A stretch of DNA of 64,000 bases, from contig JAFSUU010000010.1 of assembly GCA_017445115.1 (NCBI GenBank), positions 22,471 to 86,470 of the forward strand, given 5' to 3'. Source of the DNA: Clostridia bacterium (GTDB lineage: Bacteria > Bacillota_A > Clostridia > Oscillospirales > CAG-272). This document shows positions 36,300-44,601 of this stretch, one piece after another (the first letter of the stretch is position 1; the number at the start of each line of letters is the position of its first letter). The translations under genes were made by a program, and so were the position numbers. The notes beneath the pieces are model-generated. The model was given only the letters and a program-made list of their open reading frames with translations. It did not search any database and was not told the origin of the DNA.

Positions 36300-37469
36300 T
36301 TACAGTTCTATGCAGTGTCTCTTTCTGATGATCGCAACTCCGACCGCCAGAGTGAGGATCACGAGAGCGGATACTCCGATATACACTACGACGTTGTCGC
36401 CGGTCTGAAGAGCTGCAGCGGCAGGTTCAATGACCTTGTCGCCCGTGACTTTAACTTCGCCGGTCTGAGTATTGTACGTAACGGTAAATCTGCCTGCTTC
36501 GGAAAGACCGAACGCGACGTTATTGCCGTCGGCATCACCGTACCAGTCTTTCTTCGTGACGTCGTTTCCGGTGAGTTTGACAACTTTGAGTTCGATCCTA
36601 CCGACTTTATCGGCAGAGGAGAACGTTGCGCTGTATACGCCGTCATTATCTGCTGTCATAGCGTTTTCCTCGGCGAATTTATCCCATCCTGCGAGAGGTT
36701 CGGTTCCGACCACATAATACATATCTTCCGCATTCTTCGGTGTTACGGTAACTGTGAACATAGCGCCTGTTCCCGACGAAAGAACGAAATCTTTGAGGTC
36801 GAGACGGATCTTGATATTGGATTCAGAAGCTGTATTGATGTAAATATTATTTCCGTTGAGAACGGCATTGGTCTCTTTTCCGTTTTCTTCAAACGTTCCG
36901 CCGAAGTTGACGCTCCACGAACTGTCGAGAACGAACTTGAACTGCCAGTTATTATTAGCCGGCACGTCCTTGTATTCTATTTCCCAAACGTCGTCTTCGA
37001 CCTTCGTCATCATGTTGGCGGTGCTCTTCTCGTTCCAGCTCTCTCCGTTGAGAAAATTGCCTTCTCCGTTGCCGGCGACAGCGACTGTGCTGTAGCTCAG
37101 TACAGGCTCGGCGTATGCGCTGCCGGAGATGCTGATCGCTTTCGTTGTAGGATCAAACGTGATCACGATCTCGCCCGCGCCCTTGACGTCGAAAATAATA
37201 TTGTTGCCGCTGGCGTCTCCGTACCATTCATCTGAGCCGTTTGTAACTTTGAAGTTAACGGCGCTCTCTGCCTGGGTCGTTGTGATGGAGAACGTATACT
37301 TTCCGTCATCGCCTTTTGTCATCTCGTTTTTGGTCGCCTCCCAGTTGCCGAAGATATGGTCGCCGGCAACGTAGTACTTGGGGGTTACGGCAAATGCCGT
37401 CGCGGGAAGCACTATTGCTGTAAGAAGAAGTATTGAAAGAATAACGCTGAGTAAACGAAGTGATTTCAT
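36300..37469 (-). CDS. Cell-surface protein with three starch-binding-like (X25/SusE-type) repeats
   Basis: About 389 residues. Signal peptide, then three domains of about 100 residues. The first and third share KYYVAGDHIFGNW / MYYVVGTEPLAGW openings and WYGDASGNNIIF / WYGDADGNNVAF cores. These resemble the X25-type starch-binding modules of amylopullulanases and ruminococcal amylosome proteins. The C terminus has LQTGD, a TM helix and RKR, the layout of a sortase substrate with a non-canonical motif. No catalytic domain is present, so it should bind rather than cut glucans. The ATG at 37469 has AAGGAG eight bases upstream. It neighbours a GH3 gene. Confidence 0.75.
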   Translation of the reverse strand: MKSLRLLSVILSILLLTAIVLPATAFAVTPKYYVAGDHIFGNWEATKNEMTKGDDGKYTFSITTTQAESAVNFKVTNGSDEWYGDASGNNIIFDVKGAGEIVITFDPTTKAISISGSAYAEPVLSYSTVAVAGNGEGNFLNGESWNEKSTANMMTKVEDDVWEIEYKDVPANNNWQFKFVLDSSWSVNFGGTFEENGKETNAVLNGNNIYINTASESNIKIRLDLKDFVLSSGTGAMFTVTVTPKNAEDMYYVVGTEPLAGWDKFAEENAMTADNDGVYSATFSSADKVGRIELKVVKLTGNDVTKKDWYGDADGNNVAFGLSEAGRFTVTYNTQTGEVKVTGDKVIEPAAAALQTGDNVVVYIGVSALVILTLAVGVAIIRKRHCIEL

Positions 37470-37501
37470 ACGCAAAACTCCTTTATTATTTTAGTATATT
37501 A

Positions 37502-37531
37502 ATTATAACAAATACAATAGCGATTTGTCAA
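37502..37531 (-). promoter_or_regulatory. Promoter for the surface-protein gene
   Basis: Minus strand: TTGACA at 37531-37526, 18-bp spacer, TATAAT at 37507-37502. Confidence 0.85.
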
Positions 37532-37562
37532 CACCGTTTATGCAAAAAGTACATTTGCGTCA

Positions 37563-37594
37563 CAAAAAAGCGGAGCGGCTTCTCACCGCTCCGC
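37563..37594 (-). terminator. Terminator after the GH3 gene
   Basis: Perfect 9-bp stem GCGGAGCGG/CCGCTCCGC (37570-37578, 37586-37594) with a run of T on the minus strand (A-run at 37564-37569). Confidence 0.88.
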
Positions 37595-37600
37595 AAAAAT

Positions 37601-39727
37601 TTAAACAATGTTGAAGGTCCTTACGTTCCCGGTTGTGCAGTCCGGTCCGATATACAGCGCGATCTCACCGGGCTCGACAGTCTCTTTCATATCGAGGCCG
37701 ATGAAGGAAAAGTCGGAAGCTTTAAAAGCAAACGACACCTTCTTTTCCTCTCCCGGCAGAAGCGTGACTTTTTCAAATGCGCAAAGTCTGCGCTCCGGCG
37801 TTTCGATCGAGCTGACAACGTCGCAGAAATATGCCTGCACGACCTCTTTGACCTCGATATCAGATGCGTTTTTGACGTTTACCCACGCGGTCAGTGTATC
37901 GTCTTTGATCTTCAGTTCGTCTTTGTCGAAGAACACTTCGGAATACTGAACTTCTCCGTAAGTCAGTCCGTATCCGAACGGATAGAGCGGCGTGGTATCG
38001 CATTCGCGGTAACGGCTCCTCACGTCCGGGCGCCACCTCGGACGTCCTCCGGGAAGGTTGGCGTAGTAGAACGGAAGCTGACCTGTGTGACGCGGGAACG
38101 TCACGGGAAGACGTCCGCTCGGGGACACTTTGCCGAACAGGATATTTTTCACCGCACTGCCGAGCTCGACTCCTCCCTGCCATCCGAGAAGAACAGCGTC
38201 GGACGAATCGTCAACGTTCTGAAGCGCAAGAGGACGGGCGCAAAGAACTACGGTTATGAGCGGCTTTCTGAGAGACGAGAGAAGTTTGAGATAATCGCTT
38301 TGGAGAGCTCCGATCGTGAGGTCGACTCTTCCGCCGCCCTCGCCTGCCCACTGGCACGGCTCTCCGCAGACATAAATGATCGCGTCACAGGTCGACGCCG
38401 CGCGTCCCGCGCTCTTCATGCCGGAGCGGTCGCTGCCTTCACACTCGCAGCCTTTGATGTATTCAAATTCAATACCTTCGGCTTCAAAAGCGTCTTTGAT
38501 CGTAATTACTGTCGCGGGATCTCCGCGTCCTCCCCAGACTCCGAGATTTTCGAATCTCGCATCCGCGAGGGGACCTGTAAGCAGATACTTTTTGCCGCGC
38601 TCAAGCGGAAGAAGTCCGTTCTCGTTTTTGAGAAGAACCATGCAGTTTTCCGCAAGGTCACGAGACGCGGCTCTGTTTTCCGGAGTCAGAAAATACTTTG
38701 CATTGTCTTCCTCGCGGTAAGGATTTTCAAAAAGGCCGAGCGCAAATTTCACGCAAAGCACGCGGAACGCCGCCTCGTCGATATACTTTTCAAAACCGGG
38801 GTCGTCTTTTACGATGTCCTCAAGATTTTTATCGTAAGCCGCGGAATGCATATCTATATCGCATCCGGCGCTCATCGCGAGCTTTGCGGCGTCGTATTCA
38901 TTCTTGACTACTCGATGATATGTGAGCTCGGAAACAGATTGCCAGTCGGAGACGACCGCACCTTCAAATCCCCATTTTTCGCGGAGAAGTTCTGTGAGAT
39001 AATATCTGCTTCCGGTAACGGGGATACCGTTCAGTGAATTGAACGAACTCATACAGGTCATGGCTCCGGCTTCAAGCGCGGCGCGGTATACCGGGAGGTA
39101 TTCTCCGTAAAGCGTTCTTTCTCCTATATCGCAGGACTCGTAGTCACGCCCCGCCTCGGAAAGCCCGTAGCCGCAATAGTGCTTGAAGCATGCGGCGGCA
39201 TAAGGATATCCGGTCTCCGGATTCACGGTCTGAAAACCGCGCACTCTTGCCGCGGCAACCGCCGACCCGTAAAACTTGTCCTCACCGGCGCCCTCTGCGA
39301 TCCTTCCCCATCTCGCGTCACGCGCAATGTCGATCATAGGAGAATAGATCCAGTTGATCCCCTCTCTGTACGCTTCAGACGCCGCGACTCTCTCCGCGCC
39401 CTCTATTCTTTCAAGATCGAAAGAAGCAGAACCGGCGAGCGGAGTCGGGAAAAGGGTGCGGTCTCCGTGTACCACGTCGTGACCGATCAAAAGCGGAATT
39501 CCGAGACGTGTCTCTTCGACTGCGATCTTCTGCATAGCGTTCGCGGTTTTAACGTCCGGAACGTTGAGAAGTGAGCCAATCTTTCCCGCTCTCATATCGT
39601 CCATATCGAGCTTGCTCATCGAGCCGTAGAGCACTGTCTGACCGATTTTTTCGGTGAGAGTCATTTTGTCGAGGAGCTCTTTCGCCCTTTCTCTGTATGG
39701 TTCGATACTGAAAATATTTTTATCCAT
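37601..39727 (-). CDS. Glycoside hydrolase family 3 beta-glycosidase
   Basis: 708 residues, no signal peptide, so intracellular. The N-terminal GH3 barrel contains GHDVVHGDRTLFPTPLAGSASFD, KHYCGYGLSEAG, and the nucleophile Asp in GFEGAVVSDWQSV (about residue 257). A C-terminal alpha/beta domain (CMVLLKNENGLLPL) and a fibronectin-III-like tail (FFDKDELKIKDDTLTAWVNVKNAS) follow. The domain order matches BglX-type beta-glucosidases/xylosidases that process imported oligosaccharides. GGAGGTAA precedes the ATG, which overlaps the end of the MATE gene by eight bases; the two are coupled. Confidence 0.93.
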   Translation of the reverse strand: MDKNIFSIEPYRERAKELLDKMTLTEKIGQTVLYGSMSKLDMDDMRAGKIGSLLNVPDVKTANAMQKIAVEETRLGIPLLIGHDVVHGDRTLFPTPLAGSASFDLERIEGAERVAASEAYREGINWIYSPMIDIARDARWGRIAEGAGEDKFYGSAVAAARVRGFQTVNPETGYPYAAACFKHYCGYGLSEAGRDYESCDIGERTLYGEYLPVYRAALEAGAMTCMSSFNSLNGIPVTGSRYYLTELLREKWGFEGAVVSDWQSVSELTYHRVVKNEYDAAKLAMSAGCDIDMHSAAYDKNLEDIVKDDPGFEKYIDEAAFRVLCVKFALGLFENPYREEDNAKYFLTPENRAASRDLAENCMVLLKNENGLLPLERGKKYLLTGPLADARFENLGVWGGRGDPATVITIKDAFEAEGIEFEYIKGCECEGSDRSGMKSAGRAASTCDAIIYVCGEPCQWAGEGGGRVDLTIGALQSDYLKLLSSLRKPLITVVLCARPLALQNVDDSSDAVLLGWQGGVELGSAVKNILFGKVSPSGRLPVTFPRHTGQLPFYYANLPGGRPRWRPDVRSRYRECDTTPLYPFGYGLTYGEVQYSEVFFDKDELKIKDDTLTAWVNVKNASDIEVKEVVQAYFCDVVSSIETPERRLCAFEKVTLLPGEEKKVSFAFKASDFSFIGLDMKETVEPGEIALYIGPDCTTGNVRTFNIV

Positions 39728-41135
39728 CCGTTACCTCCGCGATACGGCTCTCTGCCGCTCTGATTTTGACTTTTCTCTTTATAATGAAGTATGCGACAAG
39801 CTGTGCCGCGATAGATATCATCCACGATACCGGATATGAAAGATATAGGACGGTCGGCGTGTGGTTTGCCGCAAATACAGTGTATATCCAGAGTACCCTG
39901 AAGCCGCACGCTCCGGTCAGCGAAATGATCATTGGCGTTAAAGACGAGCCCATTCCCCGCAGAAATCCGGTGAAGCAGTCCATTATACCGCAGGTGCAGT
40001 ACATCGTACAGACGATTGCCATCCTCATCACACCGAATTCTACCGCCTCCGGATTCGTCGGAAGATATATCCCGAGAAGCGGCCGTGCCGCGCCGTACGC
40101 CGCAAATCCGAGTATGAGCCCGGTCACGCCGACGTAAGTCAGCGTCAGCAGAACTATCTTTCTTATCCTCTCCGGACGCTTTGCGCCGATATGCTGTCCT
40201 ACGAAAGTGAGAGCGGTATGATAGAAGGAGTTCATCGCGATATAAATATAGCTCTCAATGTTTTGCGCGGCGGAATTTCCTATTACGAAGATATGCCCGA
40301 AAGAGTTGACAGAAGACTGGATGAGAATATTGGATATTGAAAATACGGTCCCCTGTATCCCGGCAGGAATGCCTATCTTCATCATCATTTTCAGGCATTT
40401 CCAGTGAATTCGCAATTTTCTAATCACTATCTTGTGCGGTCCGTCTATCTTCATCAGATACACGACGGAGAGAACTGCCGATACGGTCTCGGATATCGCG
40501 GTAGCAACGGCGACTCCCTCGACGCGGAACTTAAGGACGAGAACAAAGAAAAGATTCAGAAGAACGTTAACGACTCCTCCTATCACGAGGAACATAAGAG
40601 GATGTCTCGTGTCCCCAACGCTTCTCATGATCGACGATGCAAAATTGTACACCATCATCGAGGGAAGACCGACGAAATAAATCTTCATATAGATCGTCGC
40701 CTGGTCGATTATCTGGCTCGGTGTCGACATCATCCCGAGAAACGTGCGCGAAAACACGAATCCTATTATACCTACGGCAATTCCGCCGACTACCGCCGTG
40801 ACTATTGAAGTATGAGTCACGTCGGAGACGCTTTTGTCGTCATGAGAACCGTACGCGTGAGCGACGGCAACGCTCGTACCGACCGTAAGCCCGAACAGCA
40901 GATTGATTATCAGGTTTATGAGCGCGCTCGTCGAGCCGATCGCGGCAAGTGCGGTGTCACCGTTTTCGGCGAACCGCCCTACGACTATCGCATCAGCGGT
41001 GGTGAAAAATGTCTGAAGCACCCCCGATGCCATAAGAGGAAATGTATAGAGCAGTATGTTTTTAGCCAGATTGTCTCCGCAGACGTCAAGTATCTTTTTT
41101 TCGCGTTCGCCGCGGCTTCTGATATGATACGCCAT
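39720..41135 (-). CDS. MATE family efflux transporter
   Basis: 471 residues with twelve predicted helices in two halves. MASGVLQTFFTTADAIVVGRFAENGDTALAAIG and GIPAGIQGTVFSISNILIQSSVNSFG are the MatE repeats of each half. It exports cationic drugs or metabolites using Na+ or H+. It is cotranscribed with the GH3 gene, whose start it overlaps, so a role in sugar or glycoside traffic cannot be excluded. Confidence 0.93.
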   Translation of the reverse strand: MAYHIRSRGEREKKILDVCGDNLAKNILLYTFPLMASGVLQTFFTTADAIVVGRFAENGDTALAAIGSTSALINLIINLLFGLTVGTSVAVAHAYGSHDDKSVSDVTHTSIVTAVVGGIAVGIIGFVFSRTFLGMMSTPSQIIDQATIYMKIYFVGLPSMMVYNFASSIMRSVGDTRHPLMFLVIGGVVNVLLNLFFVLVLKFRVEGVAVATAISETVSAVLSVVYLMKIDGPHKIVIRKLRIHWKCLKMMMKIGIPAGIQGTVFSISNILIQSSVNSFGHIFVIGNSAAQNIESYIYIAMNSFYHTALTFVGQHIGAKRPERIRKIVLLTLTYVGVTGLILGFAAYGAARPLLGIYLPTNPEAVEFGVMRMAIVCTMYCTCGIMDCFTGFLRGMGSSLTPMIISLTGACGFRVLWIYTVFAANHTPTVLYLSYPVSWMISIAAQLVAYFIIKRKVKIRAAESRIAEVTDG

Positions 41136-41165
41136 ATTCCCTCCCGCAATGATTTCTTCGGGTTA

Positions 41166-41194
41166 ATGATATCAAATAATCTTATAAAAGTCAA
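41166..41194 (-). promoter_or_regulatory. Promoter for the MATE-GH3 operon
   Basis: Minus strand: TTGACT at 41194-41189, 17-bp spacer, TATCAT at 41171-41166. Confidence 0.75.
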
Positions 41195-41298
41195 TTAAAA
41201 AAGTGATAATACGGCACCAAATCCTGTTTTTCTTGCAGCGTGTGAAGAATTAACAAAAATGAGCCGATTTTTTAGTCAAAAAAACGAGATATCTATTG

Positions 41299-41327
41299 TT
41301 GAAATATATCAAAGATTGCGATATAAT
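41299..41327 (+). promoter_or_regulatory. Promoter for the DUF1846 gene
   Basis: TTGAAA at 41299-41304, 17-bp spacer, TATAAT at 41322-41327. Confidence 0.82.
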
Positions 41328-41359
41328 ATAGCTTGGTAATTATTTTCCGGGAGGGGATC

Positions 41360-42847
41360 ATGAAAAAAATCGGTTTTGACAACGACAAATATCTGTCTAT
41401 GCAGTCTTCTCATATCAGGGAGAGAATAGACAGATTCGGAGGCAAGCTTTATCTTGAATTCGGCGGAAAGCTTTTTGACGACTATCATGCATCCCGCGTT
41501 CTTCCGGGCTTCAAGCCGGACAGCAAGCTTCAGATGCTTCTTCAGCTTCGCGACGAAGCGGAGATCGTCATCGTTATCAACTCCTTCGATATTGAAAAGA
41601 ACAAGATAAGAGGCGACCTCGGCATTACGTACGACGCCGACGTTCTCCGCCTCATCGACGCGTTCCGCGGAGTCGGCCTCTACGTCGGAAGCGTTGTTCT
41701 GACCTGCTTCAACAGTCAGGCGTCAGCTCTCTCCTTCCAGAAAAAACTTGAAGGGCTCGGCATCAAAGTTTACCGCCACTACATAATTGAATCCTATCCT
41801 TCCGATATCGATCTTGTCGTCAGCGACGAGGGTTACGGAAAGAATGAATATATCGAAACCTCACGCAGGCTCGTCGTCATCACTGCTCCCGGTCCCGGAA
41901 GCGGAAAAATGGCGACCTGCCTTTCACAGCTGTATCACGAAAACAAGCGCGGCATAAAAGCCGGTTACGCAAAATTCGAGACCTTCCCGATCTGGAACAT
42001 CCCACTTAAACACCCCGTCAACCTTGCGTATGAAGCCGCTACCGCCGATCTCAACGACGTCAATATGATCGACCCGTTCCACCTTGAAGCATACGGCGAA
42101 ACAACGGTAAACTACAACCGCGACGTCGAAGTCTTCCCCGTTCTGAATGCTATATTTGAGCAGATCCTCGGTGAATCGCCTTACAAATCACCGACAGATA
42201 TGGGCGTCAATATGGCGGGCAACTGCATCATCGACAATGAAGTCGTCACAAAAGCGGCAAACGACGAGATAATAAGGCGTTACTATACAGCGCTTTGCGA
42301 CGTGAGAAAAGGACTCGTCGCAGAGGACGTCGCAAACAAATGCCGTCTCGTTATGAAACAGGCAAACCTCACCCCCGAAGACCGTCCGGTCATCGGAGCG
42401 GCTCTTGAAAAATCGGAAGCGACCGGAGAGCCGGCGGCGGCGATAGAGCTTCCGGACGGAACGATAGTCACCGGAAAGACTACTAAACTTCTCGGCGCGT
42501 CAAGCGCAATGCTTCTCAACGCTCTGAAGATCCTCGCCGTGATAGACGACGACATTCATCTTATTTCTCCCGAGATCATAGAACCTATACAAAAACTTAA
42601 AGTTGACAACCTCGGCGGACACAATCCGAGACTTCATACCGACGAGATACTGATAGCTTTGTCGATCTGCGCTCTGACAGACAGCAACGCGGCAAAAGCA
42701 TTATCTCAGTTGTCAGGACTCAGAGACTGCAATATGCACTCTTCCGTGATCCTCTCTCAGGTCGATATGAACGTTCTGAAAAAGCTCGGAATACACGTAA
42801 CGTGTGAGCCGAAATATCAAACAAAAAAGCTCTACCACGCGAATTGA
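41360..42847 (+). CDS. DUF1846 domain-containing protein
   Basis: About 495 residues. Recognised as DUF1846 by its N terminus (GFDNDKYLSMQSSHIRERIDRFGGKLYLEFGGKLFDD) and a nucleotide-loop-like APGPGSGKMATCLSQLYHE. The family is common in Firmicutes and has no firm function. The ATG at 41360 is chosen for GGGAGGGG upstream; the frame extends 27 bases further without an SD. Monocistronic: own promoter, strong hairpin after it. Confidence 0.88.
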   Translation: MKKIGFDNDKYLSMQSSHIRERIDRFGGKLYLEFGGKLFDDYHASRVLPGFKPDSKLQMLLQLRDEAEIVIVINSFDIEKNKIRGDLGITYDADVLRLIDAFRGVGLYVGSVVLTCFNSQASALSFQKKLEGLGIKVYRHYIIESYPSDIDLVVSDEGYGKNEYIETSRRLVVITAPGPGSGKMATCLSQLYHENKRGIKAGYAKFETFPIWNIPLKHPVNLAYEAATADLNDVNMIDPFHLEAYGETTVNYNRDVEVFPVLNAIFEQILGESPYKSPTDMGVNMAGNCIIDNEVVTKAANDEIIRRYYTALCDVRKGLVAEDVANKCRLVMKQANLTPEDRPVIGAALEKSEATGEPAAAIELPDGTIVTGKTTKLLGASSAMLLNALKILAVIDDDIHLISPEIIEPIQKLKVDNLGGHNPRLHTDEILIALSICALTDSNAAKALSQLSGLRDCNMHSSVILSQVDMNVLKKLGIHVTCEPKYQTKKLYHAN

Positions 42848-42882
42848 GGCCTATAGCGGAAGAAAATTAGAATATGTTTTTC

Positions 42883-42914
42883 AGATCCGTCTTCCCTCGC
42901 GGGGAGACGGATCT
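42883..42914 (+). terminator. Strong hairpin after the DUF1846 gene
   Basis: A 14-bp stem with one G-U pair (AGATCCGTCTTCCC / GGGGAGACGGATCT), TCGC loop. The following sequence is TTACTCTC, not a proper T-run, so it may be a weak terminator or an mRNA-end stabiliser. Confidence 0.6.
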
Positions 42915-43004
42915 TACTCTCAAAAGCCGAATTAAAACGGGCGTTTGTAAAAAATACGGCTATTTTAGTCGTATGCATAAAATTTGAAAGGAGGGATCTG
43001 ACCT

Positions 43005-44249
43005 GTGCTCACCGGGTTCAAAAGCAAAAAATACGCACTGCTTGGCAACGTTCCGTCGCGCGCATTTTCAACAAGACTGCACGGAATGCTCGCCGATTAT
43101 CAATATGAATATATACCAACTGCAAAGAGTACGCTGAGAGAGATCATATCGGATACGTCGTACGACGGGTTCAACATAACGTACCCTCTCAAGGAAGCGA
43201 TAATCCCGTACGTCACCGAACTATCCGACGCCGCGCTTCGGTCGGGATGCGTGAACGCAGTTATAAGACGCGACGGCGGTCTGTACGGAGATAATACCGA
43301 CTATACGGCGTTTCTGCGCCTGCTTTCGTTCAACCGGATAGTCACAGAAGGCAAAAAAGTGATTGTTCTCGGCTCCGGAGCAACGTCAAAAGCGATCTGT
43401 GCGGCGCTTGAGGACAGCGGTGCGGAAGAGATCGTGGTCATATCGCGCCGGGGAGAAGACGATTATTCATCACTTTCAATGCACGACGATGCGGCGCTCC
43501 TCGTCAACACGACCCCTGTCGGCGCAACTCCGAATTACGCCTCCTCGCCGGTATCGCTCAGATATTTCAAAAATCTCGAGATGGTGATCGACGTCGTTTA
43601 CGATCCTTCCCGCACGGAACTGATGCTTGAAGCCGAAGAATACGGAATACCTTCCGTCGGCGGCTTCAATATGCTTGTCTATCACACAAAGCTGTCATGC
43701 GAACTGTTTACCGGAAAGAAGGTCTCCGATCTTACGGCAAGAAGAGCCGGTGCCTCATTTGAAGCAGAACTGAACAACGTTGTTCTGGTCGGAATGCCCG
43801 GATGCGGGAAAAGCGTGATCGCCGTTGAGCTTGCAAAATCTCTCGGAAAACAGGTCATCGACACGGACAACGAAGTCAGCCACCTTACGGGACTGAGTAT
43901 TCCGGAGACTTACGAACTCTTCGGAGAAGAGTATTTCAGACAGAAAGAAGAAGAGGTCATCAAAAAAGCGGCGCGCGGTTCCGGCGCGGTGATCGCCTGC
44001 GGCGCTGGCGCGATACTTCGCGAAGAGAATATAAAAGAGCTTCGGCGCAGATCAACTGTGATCTTCTTGAGAAGAGAGATCGAAAGAATAGCAACGTCAG
44101 GCTCGGTCAAGATAGGACGCGACTCTCTGATGAAGCTTTACAGTGAAAGAATACCGCTTTATCTCGCGGCTTCCGACATAATAATTGACGTCGGAGATAC
44201 GCCGAAAGATACGGTAAAAACTATTGTAAAATCAATATATAAAAAATAA
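43005..44249 (+). CDS. Shikimate dehydrogenase-shikimate kinase fusion (AroE-AroK)
   Basis: 414 residues joining two consecutive shikimate-pathway steps. Residues 1 to about 250 are AroE: GFNITYPLKEA with the catalytic Lys, YGDNTDYTAF with the Asp, VIVLGSGATSKAICAAL NADP loop, SVGGFNMLVYH. Residues from about 255 are AroK: Walker A VLVGMPGCGKS, IDTDNEV, and ACGAGAILR at the glycine-rich substrate loop, usually GGG. The start is a GTG with AAGGAGG ten bases upstream. No other aro genes are nearby. Confidence 0.92.
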   Translation: MLTGFKSKKYALLGNVPSRAFSTRLHGMLADYQYEYIPTAKSTLREIISDTSYDGFNITYPLKEAIIPYVTELSDAALRSGCVNAVIRRDGGLYGDNTDYTAFLRLLSFNRIVTEGKKVIVLGSGATSKAICAALEDSGAEEIVVISRRGEDDYSSLSMHDDAALLVNTTPVGATPNYASSPVSLRYFKNLEMVIDVVYDPSRTELMLEAEEYGIPSVGGFNMLVYHTKLSCELFTGKKVSDLTARRAGASFEAELNNVVLVGMPGCGKSVIAVELAKSLGKQVIDTDNEVSHLTGLSIPETYELFGEEYFRQKEEEVIKKAARGSGAVIACGAGAILREENIKELRRRSTVIFLRREIERIATSGSVKIGRDSLMKLYSERIPLYLAASDIIIDVGDTPKDTVKTIVKSIYKK

Positions 44250-44384
44250 AAAGGACGGCGGCGCATTCGGCGCGGTGCGATAAGGAAGTATTTTGAAATT
44301 TCTTTGCCGCGCCGAAAATGAAGACGCCCCTTCGGGGCTAATGAAGAAATTCTGAATAAACCGGTTGTTCAGCGGGCGTCTTCA

Positions 44385-44466
44385 CTTCATTAACGAGCAA
44401 AGCGAGTGTCTTCATTCGTGAGCAAAGCGAACAACTTCATTAGTCGGCACAGCCGACGTCTTCATT
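44385..44466 (+). repeat. Tandem array of 25-bp units with palindromic spacers
   Basis: CTTCATT recurs at 44385, 44410, 44435 and 44460, an exact 25-bp period. Each 18-base spacer contains a small hairpin: arms AC-GA-GC/GC-GA-GT, GT-GA-GC/GC-GA-AC, and the perfect GTCGGC-ACA-GCCGAC. The outer pairs change in a compensated way between units. Two inverted copies (AATGAAG at 44317 and 44340) flank a GCCCC-TTCG-GGGC hairpin upstream. Confidence 0.75.
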
Positions 44467-44483
44467 AAAACAATCTGAAAATG

Positions 44484-44519
44484 AAAAGCAGACTGATTTA
44501 AATGTCAGTCTGCTTTTTT
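44484..44519. terminator. Bidirectional terminator between aroEK and the SleB-like gene
   Basis: Perfect 13-bp stem AAAAGCAGACTGA (44484-44496) / TCAGTCTGCTTTT (44505-44517), eight-base loop, T-run on + and A-run (T on minus) on the other side. It sits inside the inverted-repeat element. Confidence 0.85.
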
Positions 44520-44601
44520 AAGTGCGCACTTACTCACCACGTTTATGCACAGTGAAAAACTTCCTTATCGGGCTTGCCCATTTTGCGCCGCCGAATTCTG
44601 T

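Larger units (their letters stand above)
44256..44593. repeat. MITE-like inverted-repeat element filling the aroEK-sleB intergenic gap
   Basis: A 338-bp non-coding block. The ends are inverted copies: CGGCGGCGCA (44256-44265) matches TGCGCCGCCG (44584-44593), and CGATAAGGAAGT (44278-44289) matches ACTTCCTTATCG (44559-44570), at nearly equal distances from the tips (12 and 13 bases between blocks). Nested pairs are TTCGGCGCGG (44266-44275) / CCGCGCCGAA (44308-44317) and GAAGACGCCC (44320-44329) / GGGCGTCTTC (44374-44383). A tandem 25-bp array and a terminator lie inside. I see no target-site duplication and no coding capacity. It starts seven bases after the aroEK stop and ends nine bases before the sleB stop. 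Confidence 0.7.

Noticed and set aside
37460..39037. 525-codon plus-strand open frame
   Set aside because: Antisense to the GH3 gene and its terminator; no SD and no domain resemblance.
44385..44466. CRISPR array
   Set aside because: The constant box is only 7 bp and the spacers are related palindromes, not unique sequences; no cas genes are nearby.
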